Assembly (NCBI RefSeq): GCF_007655135.1
Contig: NC_045130.1
Location: forward strand, 9,858,001 to 9,922,000
DNA: 64,000 bases
Direction: 5' to 3'
DNA from: Punica granatum
Taxonomy: Eukaryota > Streptophyta > Magnoliopsida > Myrtales > Lythraceae
Of this stretch, positions 52,964 to 64,000 are shown piece after piece. The translations under genes were made by a program, and so were the position numbers. Position 1 is the stretch's first letter. Each line of letters starts with the position of its first letter. The notes beneath the pieces were generated by a model that was given only the letters and a program-made list of their open reading frames with translations, ran no database searches and had not been told where the DNA came from.

Positions 52964-54150
52964 ACGGTTTTCAGAATCGTGATTTGAATCGTCGAATCAT
53001 ACGATTCTACGATTCAAGGAGGGGCATGCGATTCCGAGTCAGGGGATTGAGTCAGAAAATATAGAATAGCATGTGAATCGGGAGTTGAATTGCGGAATCA
53101 GGTCGATTCTGCGATTCCGGATTCAGTCCAGATTCGACCGAAGCCCAGGCTTGATTCGGGCGAAGCTCAGGCCTAATTCGGGCGAAGCCCAAGCCTGAGC
53201 CCGACAACCTTTTTTTTTTTTTTCCTTCCCCTTCCTTTTCCCTTTCTTCTCCAGCACTCCCTTTGTCCCCTCTGTTCTGTGCCCTAGCCTCCCCGTCTCC
53301 GGCATTTCTGCAGCAATTAAGAAATTGAAGCTTGAAGCTCCGTGGGTCCGATGAGCTTGAACTGGATTTTAAGCTTCCGACGAGCTTGAAGCTCCGTGAC
53401 CGTGGGTCCGTGGTTCCGCGCGGCTGCTCTGCTCTGCGCCTCTACTCTGCCTCTGCCCAGTGATTGACTCTGCGTTGACGAGCTTCGACGGTTCGACCGC
53501 TGTCACCGACTCACCGCCCAGCGACATCACCTTCCTCGACGGCTCGACCTCCCGACAGTCTACGGCCACCTCACACGGTGTGAGTCACAGCAACGAGATT
53601 CTCCACGGTGTGCGAATTTCTTGCTTCTAATTGATTTCTGAACTTCTTGCTTCTAATCTCCAGAAAACAACTTTCTTGAACTTGTATCAAATTGATTTAT
53701 GATTGATACTATCAATTGATAACAGGTGATAAGTGATTTCTATTTATGGGTAATCTTGAATTTTGATGGTTCCAGACTTCCAGTGGCCAATACTAAAATT
53801 GTTTTTTGCTTGGAAATTGGAATTGCACTGTAATTGTGCCGATGAAATTGTTAATAAGCAACAGCTTATTGTGCTGAACGTCGGTTGTAATTGAATTGAA
53901 GCTTATTGTGCTGAAATTGTAATTGAAGCTGTAATTGTGCTGATGAAATTATTACCTGTATGTAATAATGCTGATGTAATTGCACTGAACAAAGATTGAT
54001 TTTTTTTCTCAGAAAAGTATGTTACATATATATATATATATACTATTTTTTAAATTATAGGTAGAATCTTACGATTCACGATTCGAATCACAATTCACGA
54101 TTTTATGACCCTCGACCGATTTTAGGTAGAATCGCGATTCTAAAAACTTG
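52964..54150. mobile_element. hAT-like non-autonomous element in the 5' flank of NAC gene 3
   Basis: 1187 bp, ends CACGGTTTTCAGAATCGTG and, inverted, CAAGTTTTTAGAATCGCG. It is bounded by 8 bp CTGTCAAG (52956-52963) and TTGTCGAG (54151-54158), imperfect copies of the CTGTCGAG present at the empty site upstream of gene 2 (near 42112). Subterminal ACGATTC repeats, and an internal CT-rich and GAGCTTGAAGCTCCG section. No transposase frame. Confidence 0.8.
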
Positions 54151-54158
54151 TTGTCGAG

Positions 54159-54685
54159 TAGTCTCCAAGCCATCCATCCCTCTCTAGTAAGTCAAGAATC
54201 GATAATCTTGGGATTCTAAAGTACTGTATGGCATTTTCAAAAGCTCATTCTGAATTAGTATTGCCCCTTGTAGAAGGTAGACATAATCAACAATTAATCT
54301 TTCCAGTTGGACAAGCGTTGCTCCGAAACCGAAGGGTACTTGTCATGCTTCCGTTCAACTACAGTAGAGGGATAATAACTTGCATGGGTCATCATAGCAT
54401 CTAAAATTATATATTTGTATATTCTATAACAAGAAAAGAGAGAGATAAAGTGAAGCTTTTCCTACCTTCTATACATTGATCAGTAAACTTTGTCCATGCC
54501 CAGGACTCCAGGTGTTGTCCATTTAGTTTCTAATCAAATCCTCCGACTTCACTGGAATGTCTAATCCGGCCCCTCTATCAGAATTCTCATGGGCTTCAAC
54601 TCTCAGTTTAATAGCAGGTACTGCAAAGGCGGAGCTAAAACTGATGGACAGAGAAGCGAGTTAAGAAAGTCGATGGAGAAAACCT
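54159..54685. other. Remainder of the NAC gene 3 5' flank
   Basis: Matches 42113-42608 upstream of gene 2 with about 95% identity by eye. Non-coding. Confidence 0.7.
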
Positions 54686-56663
54686 TGTTGAGTATCTCTC
54701 CAATTTAGAGAAAGCTGGGTTTAAATCATGTTGGGCTTTTATCGGGATTTAATAGGCCCAAAGATCCACCTTTGTGAGGGTTTAATTTTCAGCAAAATAG
54801 CTTAGCAAGGAGTGAAGTTACTAAGGCACAAAAATCAGCAAAACGGCACAATACATAGAAGCAGCATGGCAGTTTTTCTATCCGACCAGCTAGAGATCAA
54901 ACCTCAATCAGGGCATTAAATGAACTCCAATCGGGACGAAGCTTTGGCAGCGGCTTCACCACACGGGGGCTAGTTCTGAACGCATAATTCTTATTCGAGC
55001 TCTCTAGGTGCTATTGCGGCTAGTTTTGTAAACCAGCCTTATGGGTGATGAATTTTTGGTGTTTTGGTGATCCAAAAGAGTATGTCTCTTGAGTTTGGTA
55101 ATCCAAGGGTTTTCTCTTGATAAAAAACATTGTGTAATCTTCATTGATAGTGGATCATTAATTCGGAGTTGGTCCCGTAATTTTTCCCCAAATCGGGGTT
55201 TTCCACGTAAAATTCTTTGTGTTCTTTTTCTTTATCTCTTGATGGTTAATTTGATTGGTTCCTATCTCGATTACACTAGTAAGGGAGGAACATTAATCGT
55301 TGCATTGTTGTTTGGCCGAGCACACCCTTCCCAACAAGTGGTATCGTAGCCTCGGGTTAGAGAAGTTTGAGTTTTTCGGTGTTTTCGAGATGGAGGAGTC
55401 TATGGGATCGATGTTCAAGTTGAATGCAACCAACTACTTTATATGAAAGTCTCGGATGGAGTATCTTCTATTTTGCAAGGTCTTGTACAATCCCATTGAA
55501 GGGGATTCGACGAAACCAAAATATAAGCATGACAAGACTTGAGAACGCGCAAATCTGAAGATTATTGGTTTGATTTGGCAGTGGATAAACAATAGTATTT
55601 ATCTTCATATTGCTCATGATACAAATGCGGAAGCTTTGTGAGATAAGTTAGCATATATTTACGTGAGGAAAACTCCGCAAAATAAGGTCTTTTTTGTGAA
55701 GAAACTTGTTCATCTTCATTACCAAAGTAGAGGTGATATGACTGTGCACATGAGTGATTTCCAAGATATAGTTAACTAGTTGATGAACTTGGAGATAATA
55801 CTACCTGATGAGTTGCGAGCTTATATACTTTTAGGGACTTTACCTGATAATTGGGACACAGTTGTGGTTGCATTGAGCAATTCTGCACCAAATGGAAAGC
55901 TATCGTTGGCCACAATGACAGACAGTTTATTTAATGAGGAGACTTGAAGGAAAGGATCTGGGATTTTCATTCAGTTTGAAGCTTTGGTTACTAAACAACG
56001 GGTCAAAAATCAAAGTATAAATTCCTCTTCCAAGTATGGTAACTCATATGACAAATCGTGTTGGGCTTTTATCGGACTTTAATAGGCCCAATGACCCACC
56101 TTTGTGAGGGTTAATTTTCAGCAAAATAGCTGAGCAAGGAGTGGACTCATTGAGGGACAAAAATCAGCAGAATGGTAGAATACAGAGAAGCAGCAGGGCA
56201 ATTTTTCTGTTCGACTAGCTAGAGATCAAACCTCAATCGGGACGTCAAACGAACTCCGATCGGGACGAAACTTTGGCAGTGGCTTCACCACTTGTGGGGC
56301 TAGGTTGTGAATGGTTAGAATTCTTACTCGAACTCTCTAGGTGCTGTTGCGGCTGATTTTGTAAATCACCAATGTGGGTGACGAATTTTTGGTGTTTGGG
56401 TGATCCAAGAGAATGTGTCTCTTGAGTTTGGTTATCTAAGGGTTTACCGTTGATGAAAAACATTGTGTAATCTTCATTGATAGTGGATCGTTGATTCCGA
56501 GTTAGTCCCATGATTTTTCCTTATATCGGGATTTTCCACGTAAAATTCTTGATGTTCTTTTTCTTTATTACTTGTTAGTTAATTTGATTGGCTCCTATCT
56601 CAATTACACTAGTAGGGGAGTAAAATTAATGTTGTTGTTTGACCGAGCACACCCTTCCCAACA
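54686..56663 (+). mobile_element. Ty1/copia element, second copy with a large internal deletion
   Basis: 5' LTR 54686-55336 (651 bp), primer site TGGTATCGTAGCC at 55339-55351, gag remnant 55388-56055 (FKLNATNYF), then a deletion joining directly to a 3' LTR that lacks its first 60 or so bases (56056-56663). Perfect 5 bp flanks AACCT (54681-54685 and 56664-56668). It has the same insertion site as the element at 42609, so it is its duplicate. Confidence 0.9.
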
Positions 56664-58472
56664 AACCTGAACATGGTAGGGGTATGACAGCAGCTAACAG
56701 ACAGGCTGAAGCTCTAAAATGCTTGAAACTTTAGCAGACATTAGGAATCAAATACGCTTACACGAAGGAGAGTCACTTGTGGAGACTAGCTAATTAACCA
56801 AAGTCCGGTAGACTTTCACCTGTTCCTACCGGATTAGGATGATGAACCGCAGATATGATCGGTGAGGTAATTTGAACCGAAGTGTTCCATGTTCACTGCC
56901 CGTGCCTGATTAATGAAGATGATAACTTACTTCCTAGGGTGATTCAGAGCTTCAAGTTTCTTCTTCTTCTGGAACTTTTTTTCGAGTGGTTAGTGGGCGA
57001 GCCCGCCTAATTGAACAAGTTAGCTTTGTCCTCACGGATGTTCTGTTCTTGCTCTGCATCTTTGGATGATAATGACAGCACAATAAACTGGAAAAAAAAA
57101 ATTTTAAAAAATTGTTGATCGGAAAAAAAAAATGTTGCGAAATCATTCAAATAATCTTCAAAAGATTAAAAAAAGAAAAGGAATTACTAAAACACTGGAT
57201 AATATTCACATCATTACGTGAAGATGATGCACGAAAAGTGAGAACTTGGCTTCCCTAACCCGCAGTTTCCCAAATTTTTATTTATTTTATTAACTCTTAA
57301 CTTACTTATTATGTGTATCATATACATATAAATACAAACTATCTCCGCAGTACTAACAGATGTGCATAAACAAGCTAAATTCAATTAATTTTCAATATGA
57401 AACTTGGACAACCAGCTGTTACATCTGCAACCATAATTCATCATTCAAATAAAAATACATGCCTCTACAATATTTACTGTTTGAATAAGGGAAAAAAGAA
57501 AAAGTAGAGAAAAGCAGATCCACATTACAGCGGTGGCTCCTTAACTAGTTACAAACTAGATCCATAGATATAGCTGAATGTCCCATATATAGTAGGAAAT
57601 ACATCAATACAACTGAGGCACAATCCCATGTCCCATAGTAGGAAGTAGAAGACAAACGTGGCGTCTGAATACTAAAATCAAATGACCAATCTATAACATG
57701 ATTGGAGCACTTGATTCACACAACACCTAAAGTCTACTTTCCGGTATACCGTCTCTCCTCTATGGAACCTCCCATAGTAGGAAGTAGAAGACATCTCAGA
57801 CATCTAAACACTTAATCATATGACCAATCTACAACCCGATGATCGGGGCACTTGATTCACACAACACCTGAAGTTCAATTTTCGATATACCGTCTCTCCT
57901 CTAAGGAACCTCCGGTAGTAGGAAGTAGATAACATCTCAGGCACCTGACCACTAAATCAAATGACCAATCTATCACACGATGATTGGAGCACTTGATTCA
58001 CACAACTCCTGAAGTCTACTTCCAATGTACTCTCTCCTCTGTTGAACCACCAATAAAATTATTGTGGATAGAGGAGTCTTTCACATAACTTTCTTAACCT
58101 AACTCCATATTACCTCCTGATGTAGCTCCCGGTATGAGAACCAATATTTTTTGGATAGTACTGAATTTAGATTCGCTATCCTATACATCGAACGCACAAT
58201 ACTTGAACAGCATAAACTAGATAACTGAGTTGGGGATTCTGATACTAAAGGATTGAAGCGGTGGCCTTAAGAGGCCGAAACTTGAAGATTGCGTCGGAAA
58301 ATTTCGATTGCAGGGTAGCTTGAACAGATGCCCTGAAGTAAGACAGATCATCCCATAAAAAACAATTAGTTTTTTTGGTTCCATAAAACAAAAAAGCTCG
58401 AAACGGAGGCTAGTTAATCAAAAAACCACAGAAGAATATCTTTTGCTCACCTCTTGCAGAGTTCCAAGGGCT
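56664..58472. repeat. 3' flank of NAC gene 4, duplicate of 47909-49728
   Basis: Same order of sequence, including three 139-141 bp units (at 57636, 57775 and 57916). Non-coding. Confidence 0.85.
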
Positions 58473-60535
58473 TCATAATTTCCAACACCCTGCAGACATA
58501 TGATTGCTTGTCTTGTAATTACCTCCTGAAGCATATGGCACCCCACAGTATTCTGTGCTATATCCTCCAGTAACTGTACTAACTTGTCCACATAAACTCT
58601 TTCCCACTACTACCTCTGGCGGTGGAGAAGAAGCGAAAAAATTAGCTAACATTGAGTCAAGATCAGCTGACGGTGGTAACTCAATAGGGAAGTCTTGAGT
58701 CACCTGAGGTAAAAAAGGTAAAACAATGAGGGTCTTAACCAACTATCAGAAAAAAAAGATATGTTAACTGCTAATAGCTTATTGTCATGAACGTTTAAAA
58801 CAGAATGCACTTCTCACCTCTAGATCTGCTGGCTGAGAATCACAGCTTTGACCAAGATAGAGTGAACTTGGATCCCCTCCTCCAGAACTATCTGGTGAAG
58901 GGAGCATGCTGGGTGCTGATAACAACTCCTGCAGCATCTGCAGCTCCTCAGGAGAAAAAGTTAAATCGGAATTTGGGGGCGAAGTTGGAGTTTGTAAATT
59001 TAAGGTGGACTGTTGAGCTTCCTGAAATAACCAAGATTGACAAAGAAGAGATCAGTTTTCCTAGACATTGCCAGATTTCAGTGCCAGCATATATCAAGAA
59101 TATATGTACAAGAGATGCCATCTCACCTTGAAGTTTGGTTCTTGACGTCCACAATTCATGGAAACAAGGGGAAACTCAGCACCTTGTCCATGAATATCCG
59201 ATTGAGAATAGGTCTCACTACTACATCTAGCGTTAAAAGATGTATTACCAGTAAGGGGGTATATCTCCTCCGTAGGCATCATTTGTGGATGCTGAGGAGG
59301 AGATCCACAACCCGGTAAGACATAATTTGGTGGTTGACCAGAAGGAGTTCGAGAAATTATAAACTTATCGCCACCTTCTTCAGGAGTAACATTCGGATGA
59401 TAGGACCAGCTAACATATCCCTGGTCACATCCATCAATGAATGTATTCTCAGAGCAAGGTGACTGTTCCCTCGTGAGGACCTGAGGGTCTTGTGGATCCT
59501 CAAGATCATCTACTTGCAAGAAATCATCTATCTGCATCTGCTGAGGACAAGACGTGTTACACTCCGGTACATTGTTGGAAAATGGAGGCTGGTTTTGTGA
59601 CTCCATTGTCATATGCACGGATGCCTGAAACAAGAATGAAAGGCTCTGTTAAGCTATGCATTGTTAGGCCTATAAAGGAACCACAGAGAATCAACAAAGA
59701 CAGGTTTCTCTTCTCACCTCTGGGCTCGTTTCTTGGGGTTCGATTCGGGGTTCAGAACGATCAGTTGCTCTAGGGCTACTACTCGAGTCAGCTTCAGATG
59801 AAACTGAATCGACCTTTTGTTTTCCCGTCTTCGGCTTAATCTTATGTATACGACATACAACGACACTCTGCTCCCACAAACGAAAATACAGAGCAATATC
59901 AACTTCAGTTGCAGGCAATATATCTAATATAAACATGGTACAAACTAAACAGAGCTTAGAAATAACGAAAAATTGAAGAAAGGGAAGAACTAAATACCGG
60001 ATCGGAGGTGTCCTCGTATTCATGCATTGCCCATGGGGTCTTCTCAGCATTTTTCTGTTTGCCAAGGTGATAAACCAGGATCCTCTTAAGCCATTTTGTC
60101 CGGTCGGTCTTCTTGGGCTTCCGGCCCTCGCCGGTGACTTTCCAGAACCCTCCATCGGTCCTCCTATTTTTCCGCTTGCCATTAGGATTGTTCCGGCGAT
60201 GGTAGAAGAAGCAATCCCCACCATCGGATGCCAAGTCGGACAGCTCTAGAGCAAAAGAAGGCAAAGCACAGAAAGAAATTCAATTGAAGATCCAGCTGAG
60301 ATAAAGCCCGGAAAACGGGGAAGGAGAAGCAACTCCGGAACTCACCATTGAACTTGGTGATGAGATCCCAAGGAGGGAGCTTGTAGATGTCGAACTCAGG
60401 GATCAGGCAGTACTCCTCCAGGACGTTCCGGAGCTTCCTCCTCAAGTGGTGATTGACAAGGTCTTCATCAGAGGGATTCAATCTGTACCCCACTGGCAGT
60501 TTCTTCATGGAGATCATCTTGCTTGCTGTTGCCAT
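58473..60535 (-). CDS. NAC-domain transcription factor gene 4 (best preserved)
   Basis: Exons on the minus strand: 60346-60535, 59998-60245, a third ending at 59718, 59127-59624, 58818-59021 and 58473-58703. The NAC domain is readable: A LPVGYRLNPSDEDLVNHHL, B EFDIYKLPPWDL, C FWKVTGEGRKPKK, D RILVYHLGKQKNAEKT and WAMHEYE, E SVVVCRIHK. This domain binds DNA as a dimer in the nucleus. The C terminus is acidic and Pro/Ser-rich, with TPEEGGDKF and SSPPPEVVVG segments, and ends SAGCWKL; I see no C-terminal membrane anchor. The ATG at 60535 (MATASKMISMKK) is chosen; an earlier in-frame ATG at 60592 is less likely. As in the paralogues, the exon 2/3 join is not resolved. Probably the ancestral-type member of the cluster. 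Confidence 0.82.
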
Positions 60536-60592
60536 CTTCTTCCCTTTCGACCGGAGAGAATGGAAAGAAACAAACAAGAAAACCACAAGCAA

Positions 60593-61985
60593 AAAGATGT
60601 ACTAAGAAAACCTGGTCGAGAGGGTTACTACTTAGTATGGTCTGGTCTTGCTTTATGAGCAGAGTATGAAGCGAAAAACATGGGAGGGATCATTTTATAT
60701 GATAGACAGACATAAGCATTGACTTAGACTTGACTTGAGAGTCCACTGTTCACTGATGGAGTCTTCTCCTCTCATCTCCCTTCTTCCCTTCTTCCCCAAC
60801 CCCTTCTAAGAGAAGGGGGGTCCTTCTGAGAGAAGGATTGCTTTTCCTTCCTTGTGGTTCCCACTACAGATTCCCATTCCACTTCTTCTTGTTTATATTT
60901 CAAATCAATTTCAATGACATAAGTTATTAAAAAAAAAAGAAAGAATTTATTGAAAGCCCAATCAAATTGTACCACGAAGTGCTATTCTAGTGGTCTTCTA
61001 GATTAAGCAATCTTTTTTTTTTTATTTGGCCGCGTCTGATGTTTTATTAAAAGAAAAAAAAAACTTTGGTGGTGAGTTTTATTAAAGAAAAAGTGGGATA
61101 ATTGCGACGCGTTTATAACTTCTTTTTAAAAAAAAAAAAAAAACCATGAGACTACTTTGTCAATAACAACCAAAAAAAGTAACTTGTTGATGGTCATGCT
61201 AGTTCTTAACTGATTTCATAATCACGTCAAAGACCTAAATCTATATTACCTTACCCGCATTTTCCGCGAAGATCGAATGCTAGTATCTAACGCCCAATCT
61301 CGCGATTAGTATCTAATGCCCAATCTCGCGATCGAAAATGTCGAATATATATTGTGATTTTGCGGAACTTCATAGCATCCTTCGCAGAACCATGCCCCTA
61401 AGATAGTCCCCATTGGTGTTGCCCCCGGGGGACCATAGCAAATCCCTTTCGATTTCGTACGAATGTCGCGAACAAGTAAACTTTGATCCCTCGACTTTTC
61501 CGCTTGTTCATGCGCGGCTCATTGGTCCAAAATCTTTCCCATCAGAACCCCCAACTTCATTGAAATGTTCAGACCGGCGCTCCGATCGTCATCTCCCTCG
61601 GCCCGTAATTCGCATACTTAGACAGTAGACGTTCTGACGAGCTCATGGTCGCCCGAGTTCGACGGAGGAGCCAAGATCGGTTGGTCGCAGAAACCAAAAT
61701 TGAAGCTTTACAGAAGTTGGAGGAGTTGATAAGAAAAGGTTGAAGCAAAGTAACCATTTTGAGGAAAACGGCAAAGTCCCCTCATCAAAAAGCTGCAGCT
61801 TTTCGCCTTTCCAGCATCACCCGATTCCTCCATCATAGTTGTAGCTGATCCGCCATTGATACATGGATGACAGCATCAACCTGCGAGCAGAAACAAGCAA
61901 TTTTGGCAAGAAAGAGATATTAGGAGCCAAGAGGAATCACATACAGCTGATTCGATTTAAGCAACCGCTTGGCCGAGAAGGAAGA
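60593..61985. other. 5' flank of NAC gene 4 and intergenic sequence
   Basis: Several A-rich runs (60930, 61015-61145). No gene supported. Related to the flanks of the other NAC genes only close to the gene. Confidence 0.5.
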
Positions 61986-62030
61986 AACCGACCCATGAGG
62001 ATCTCGTCAATCATCACTTGAAAATTTCCA
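61986..62030 (+). pseudogene. NAC subdomain A fragment on the opposite strand
   Basis: KPTHEDLVNHHLK is readable on + and matches the NPSDEDLVNHHLR of gene 4. Nothing further of the NAC domain follows. The coding triplets lie in the left arm of a 20 bp inverted repeat (62003-62022 with 62082-62100, one base different). Confidence 0.5.
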
Positions 62031-63067
62031 AGCTGCTCCAGCTCATGCCCGACAGGGAAGAGGCCCGATGCGACGTACTGCTTCAAGTGATATTGACGAG
62101 AACTTCATTGGTCGATTTGGAGATCCGAGCCTTGAAATGGGATTGTCGGCGACCGCGGGAAGGTGCTAGGGTTTCGGTCTGCAAGGGCCCGCGTGCCATT
62201 TTATAGATGCTGCGCCGCCGGAAGGGGCTAGGGTTTCTGACCTCATCGCGAACAACCCACTCCAGTAAGAACAGTTAATGCGGCTTTGCTAGCTTGAGCG
62301 GGAAGAAAGAACACATTGGCAATGGCACCCCCAAGTATTAGTTTTCTTTAAAATGTCATCCTCTAATTTGAGAAATGGACGTCTTACCCACTGAACTCTT
62401 GGAATTCAGATTTTTACCCCCACAACCTTTCATCAGTAGTGCAGTTAACCCCATCGGGTTTTTCGCTTCACCTTATGTCTGTTCATGCCCCATTCGCGAG
62501 TCCCTTCTGATAGTTTTTCAATGTTTCCTTTTAACTTTCGGTACTGAGTCAGCGCAAGATGGTTTATGGTTCGACTTCGTGTATCCTGAAAATATACTTC
62601 GTGGTTATAATATTCTTCGAGCTGATACTAATCTTAATTATAATCGCTTATCGTGCTTTTTATCTCCTCCATAGAGTTTCGCCACGGTACTGTCCGAGTG
62701 AAGAATCATAGATTTGGCATCACATCCACAGCATAGGAAACGGTGTATCGAAATTCCAAACCTCGTATTGCGTTAAATTTTCAGTCATATCCATGGTAAC
62801 GAACCAATGCGAAAATCAAAGATAATAGATGCTGTAATCTGTTCGAGACCAGCAAATTGCTTGAGAAAATTTGCAGTAATCTGAACAGCTGCAATTTTCT
62901 TGATTACATACACAATGTCCCATCTATTTCAATTAGCTACACAATGCAGTACCCGTCATATTCAAGGTATCGTTGTCACGTTAGAAGCAGAAAAGCTTCC
63001 TGAAATTGCATGCACCAGCTCCGCCAGAGAAATCGGTTAATGAGACCACTGTTTCTTTCCAGTCGTC
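62031..63067. other. Intergenic sequence
   Basis: No gene supported. An open frame at 62375-62674 has no recognisable features. The right part probably holds the 3' UTR of the minus-strand gene at 63068. Confidence 0.5.
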
Positions 63068-63756
63068 CTACTTCAAACCGGAGTGTGAGTTCTCATTCTC
63101 AGCTTTCTTATCTGCTGCACTGCTTGGAAGGTCAAGTCCGGAAGGGATTTTTCCGGGATAGTTGGTTGTAGGTGGGTCTGACCCGAGCATACTGCAAATG
63201 GCGTCAAAGGAAGAGAAGCAGATAATTGGGAACAGGCAAGTTTTGGTATGCATCTCTAACAATATTATTACATTTCAATCCAGCACCCATCCGAAATGCA
63301 ATGGGAGGTCTTTCCCGGTGTTTCTTCATTTTTTAATAGTAGGAAAATGGAAAACAAGGAAAACAATTCTCCAGCTCCAAACAGCCAACAACGACATAAA
63401 TGTACAAGAATCCATGGGCTTACCTTTTATCGACGATGACCATGGAGCGGAGTTCACAATTTGCAAAGCTGTTCATGTGTAATAAAAGTGCCACTCTCAT
63501 AAGGAAAGCATAATTGGCTCGAGAAGACAAGATCTTAAGCAGAAAAAAGAGAGCATAACAGCCGCTGTGAAAGAAAGTAGGAGAAATTTCTCCCAGCAGC
63601 AAATCAATACTGGAAGATATGTCGCGGGCTACTCACTGTTGGCATATCTCCTTCTTCACCGAAGGGTTACAGTCATTGCCCAACGAACTTAGCGTATGAA
63701 ACAAGAATCCACTGTGAGTTACAATTGCTATCTCTTTCTCTTTCCTTGTCCACAAC
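63068..63756 (-). CDS. Phosphoglycerate-mutase-like protein (histidine phosphatase superfamily), last three exons
   Basis: Exons on the minus strand: 63637-63756, 63424-63468 and 63068-63191, all with GT/AG borders and compatible phases; the gene continues past the right edge. The first reads EIAIVTHSGFLFHTLSSLGND, where the His in THSGFL corresponds to the second catalytic histidine of the histidine phosphatase fold. The second reads FANCELRSMVIVDK, characteristic of plant phosphoglycerate-mutase-like proteins. The last ends with DPPTTNYPGKIPSGLDLP and a polar tail. The family is phosphatase- or mutase-like; the substrate of this branch is not known from sequence. The RHG motif of the N terminus is not in the window. 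Confidence 0.85.
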
Positions 63757-64000
63757 CTGAGCAAGAAATTATCAGAATCTAAGGGATGAACTTTTGCCCC
63801 GGCAACTGTCACGCGGAAGATTATATGTGTCGATTACAAGTGTGATAAAATGACATTCAAGAAGACAGTTCTCATTGAAACCTCCAATGTGCCAAACCTA
63901 ATTATATTGAGTGAAAATTTGATAAAAGGGCATTGTCTTAGTCATTATCAATGAGCCCAATGGGTCAATATATATCCTCATAAACCTTTTCAGATCAGAA

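Noticed and set aside
53123..53569. Open frames of 60 and 66 codons on the minus strand
   Set aside because: Low-complexity Lys/Gly and Arg/Ser sequence inside the hAT-like element; no transposase features.
62375..62674. 99-codon frame as a gene
   Set aside because: No domain, signal or repeat support, and no comparable sequence elsewhere in the window.

Overview
The window is nuclear DNA of a flowering plant, probably a eudicot. The host species cannot be named from sequence alone. The evidence is a tandem family of intron-containing NAC transcription-factor genes, the 3' exons of a phosphoglycerate-mutase-like gene, Ty1/copia, hAT, MULE and Tourist-type elements, and a large endogenous pararetrovirus (Caulimoviridae) locus.

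Region 1 (1-18.6 kb) is a rearranged array of integrated caulimovirid DNA from at least two related viruses. Virus A is read on + from 4.2 to 13.5 kb: a virion-associated-type protein, a capsid protein with a zinc knuckle, protease/RT/RNase H, a TAV/viroplasmin-type protein, an ocs/as-1-like element, TATA box and poly(A) signal, a small leader ORF, a 30K-type movement protein, and three small unknown ORFs. A nearly identical 4 kb inverted copy of capsid plus polymerase lies at 1-4049 and makes a giant hairpin with a 704 bp spacer. A diverged tandem copy of the movement-protein tail and small ORFs follows at 13.49-14.78 kb. After a fold-back junction comes virus B (14.85-18.4 kb), more AT-rich, with its own small ORF, movement protein, small ORFs, primer-binding site, virion-associated-type protein and truncated capsid gene. 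The tRNA-Met primer site lies downstream of the movement-protein block, recalling soymoviruses. Three copies of a tiny hydrophobic ORF (39-46 codons) sit directly after the CxxC protein gene in both viruses and look like a real, undescribed viral gene. Breaks include a stop and a 5' truncation in the inverted capsid copy, a homopolymer frameshift in the + capsid copy, and a 3' truncation in virus B.

Region 2 (18.6-34 kb) is gene-poor. It has a diverged segmental duplication (18.6-21.5 versus 23.4-25.7 kb) whose ends carry scrambled NAC-gene fragments, a Tourist-like MITE with an internal 300 bp fold-back, a solo copia LTR, two minisatellite-like blocks, a broken coiled-coil gene, and two MULE-type MITEs with 9 bp target duplications.

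Region 3 (34-62 kb) is a minus-strand array of four NAC genes. The right-most (58.5-60.5 kb) keeps a recognisable NAC domain; the other three have lost the usual subdomain A consensus. A copia element sits at the same site in two of the three intergenic spacers and is absent from the third. It therefore inserted after a first duplication and was copied by a second. A hAT-like element later entered one spacer.

Region 4 (62-64 kb) holds a stray NAC fragment and the last three exons of a phosphoglycerate-mutase-like gene on the minus strand, running off the right edge.
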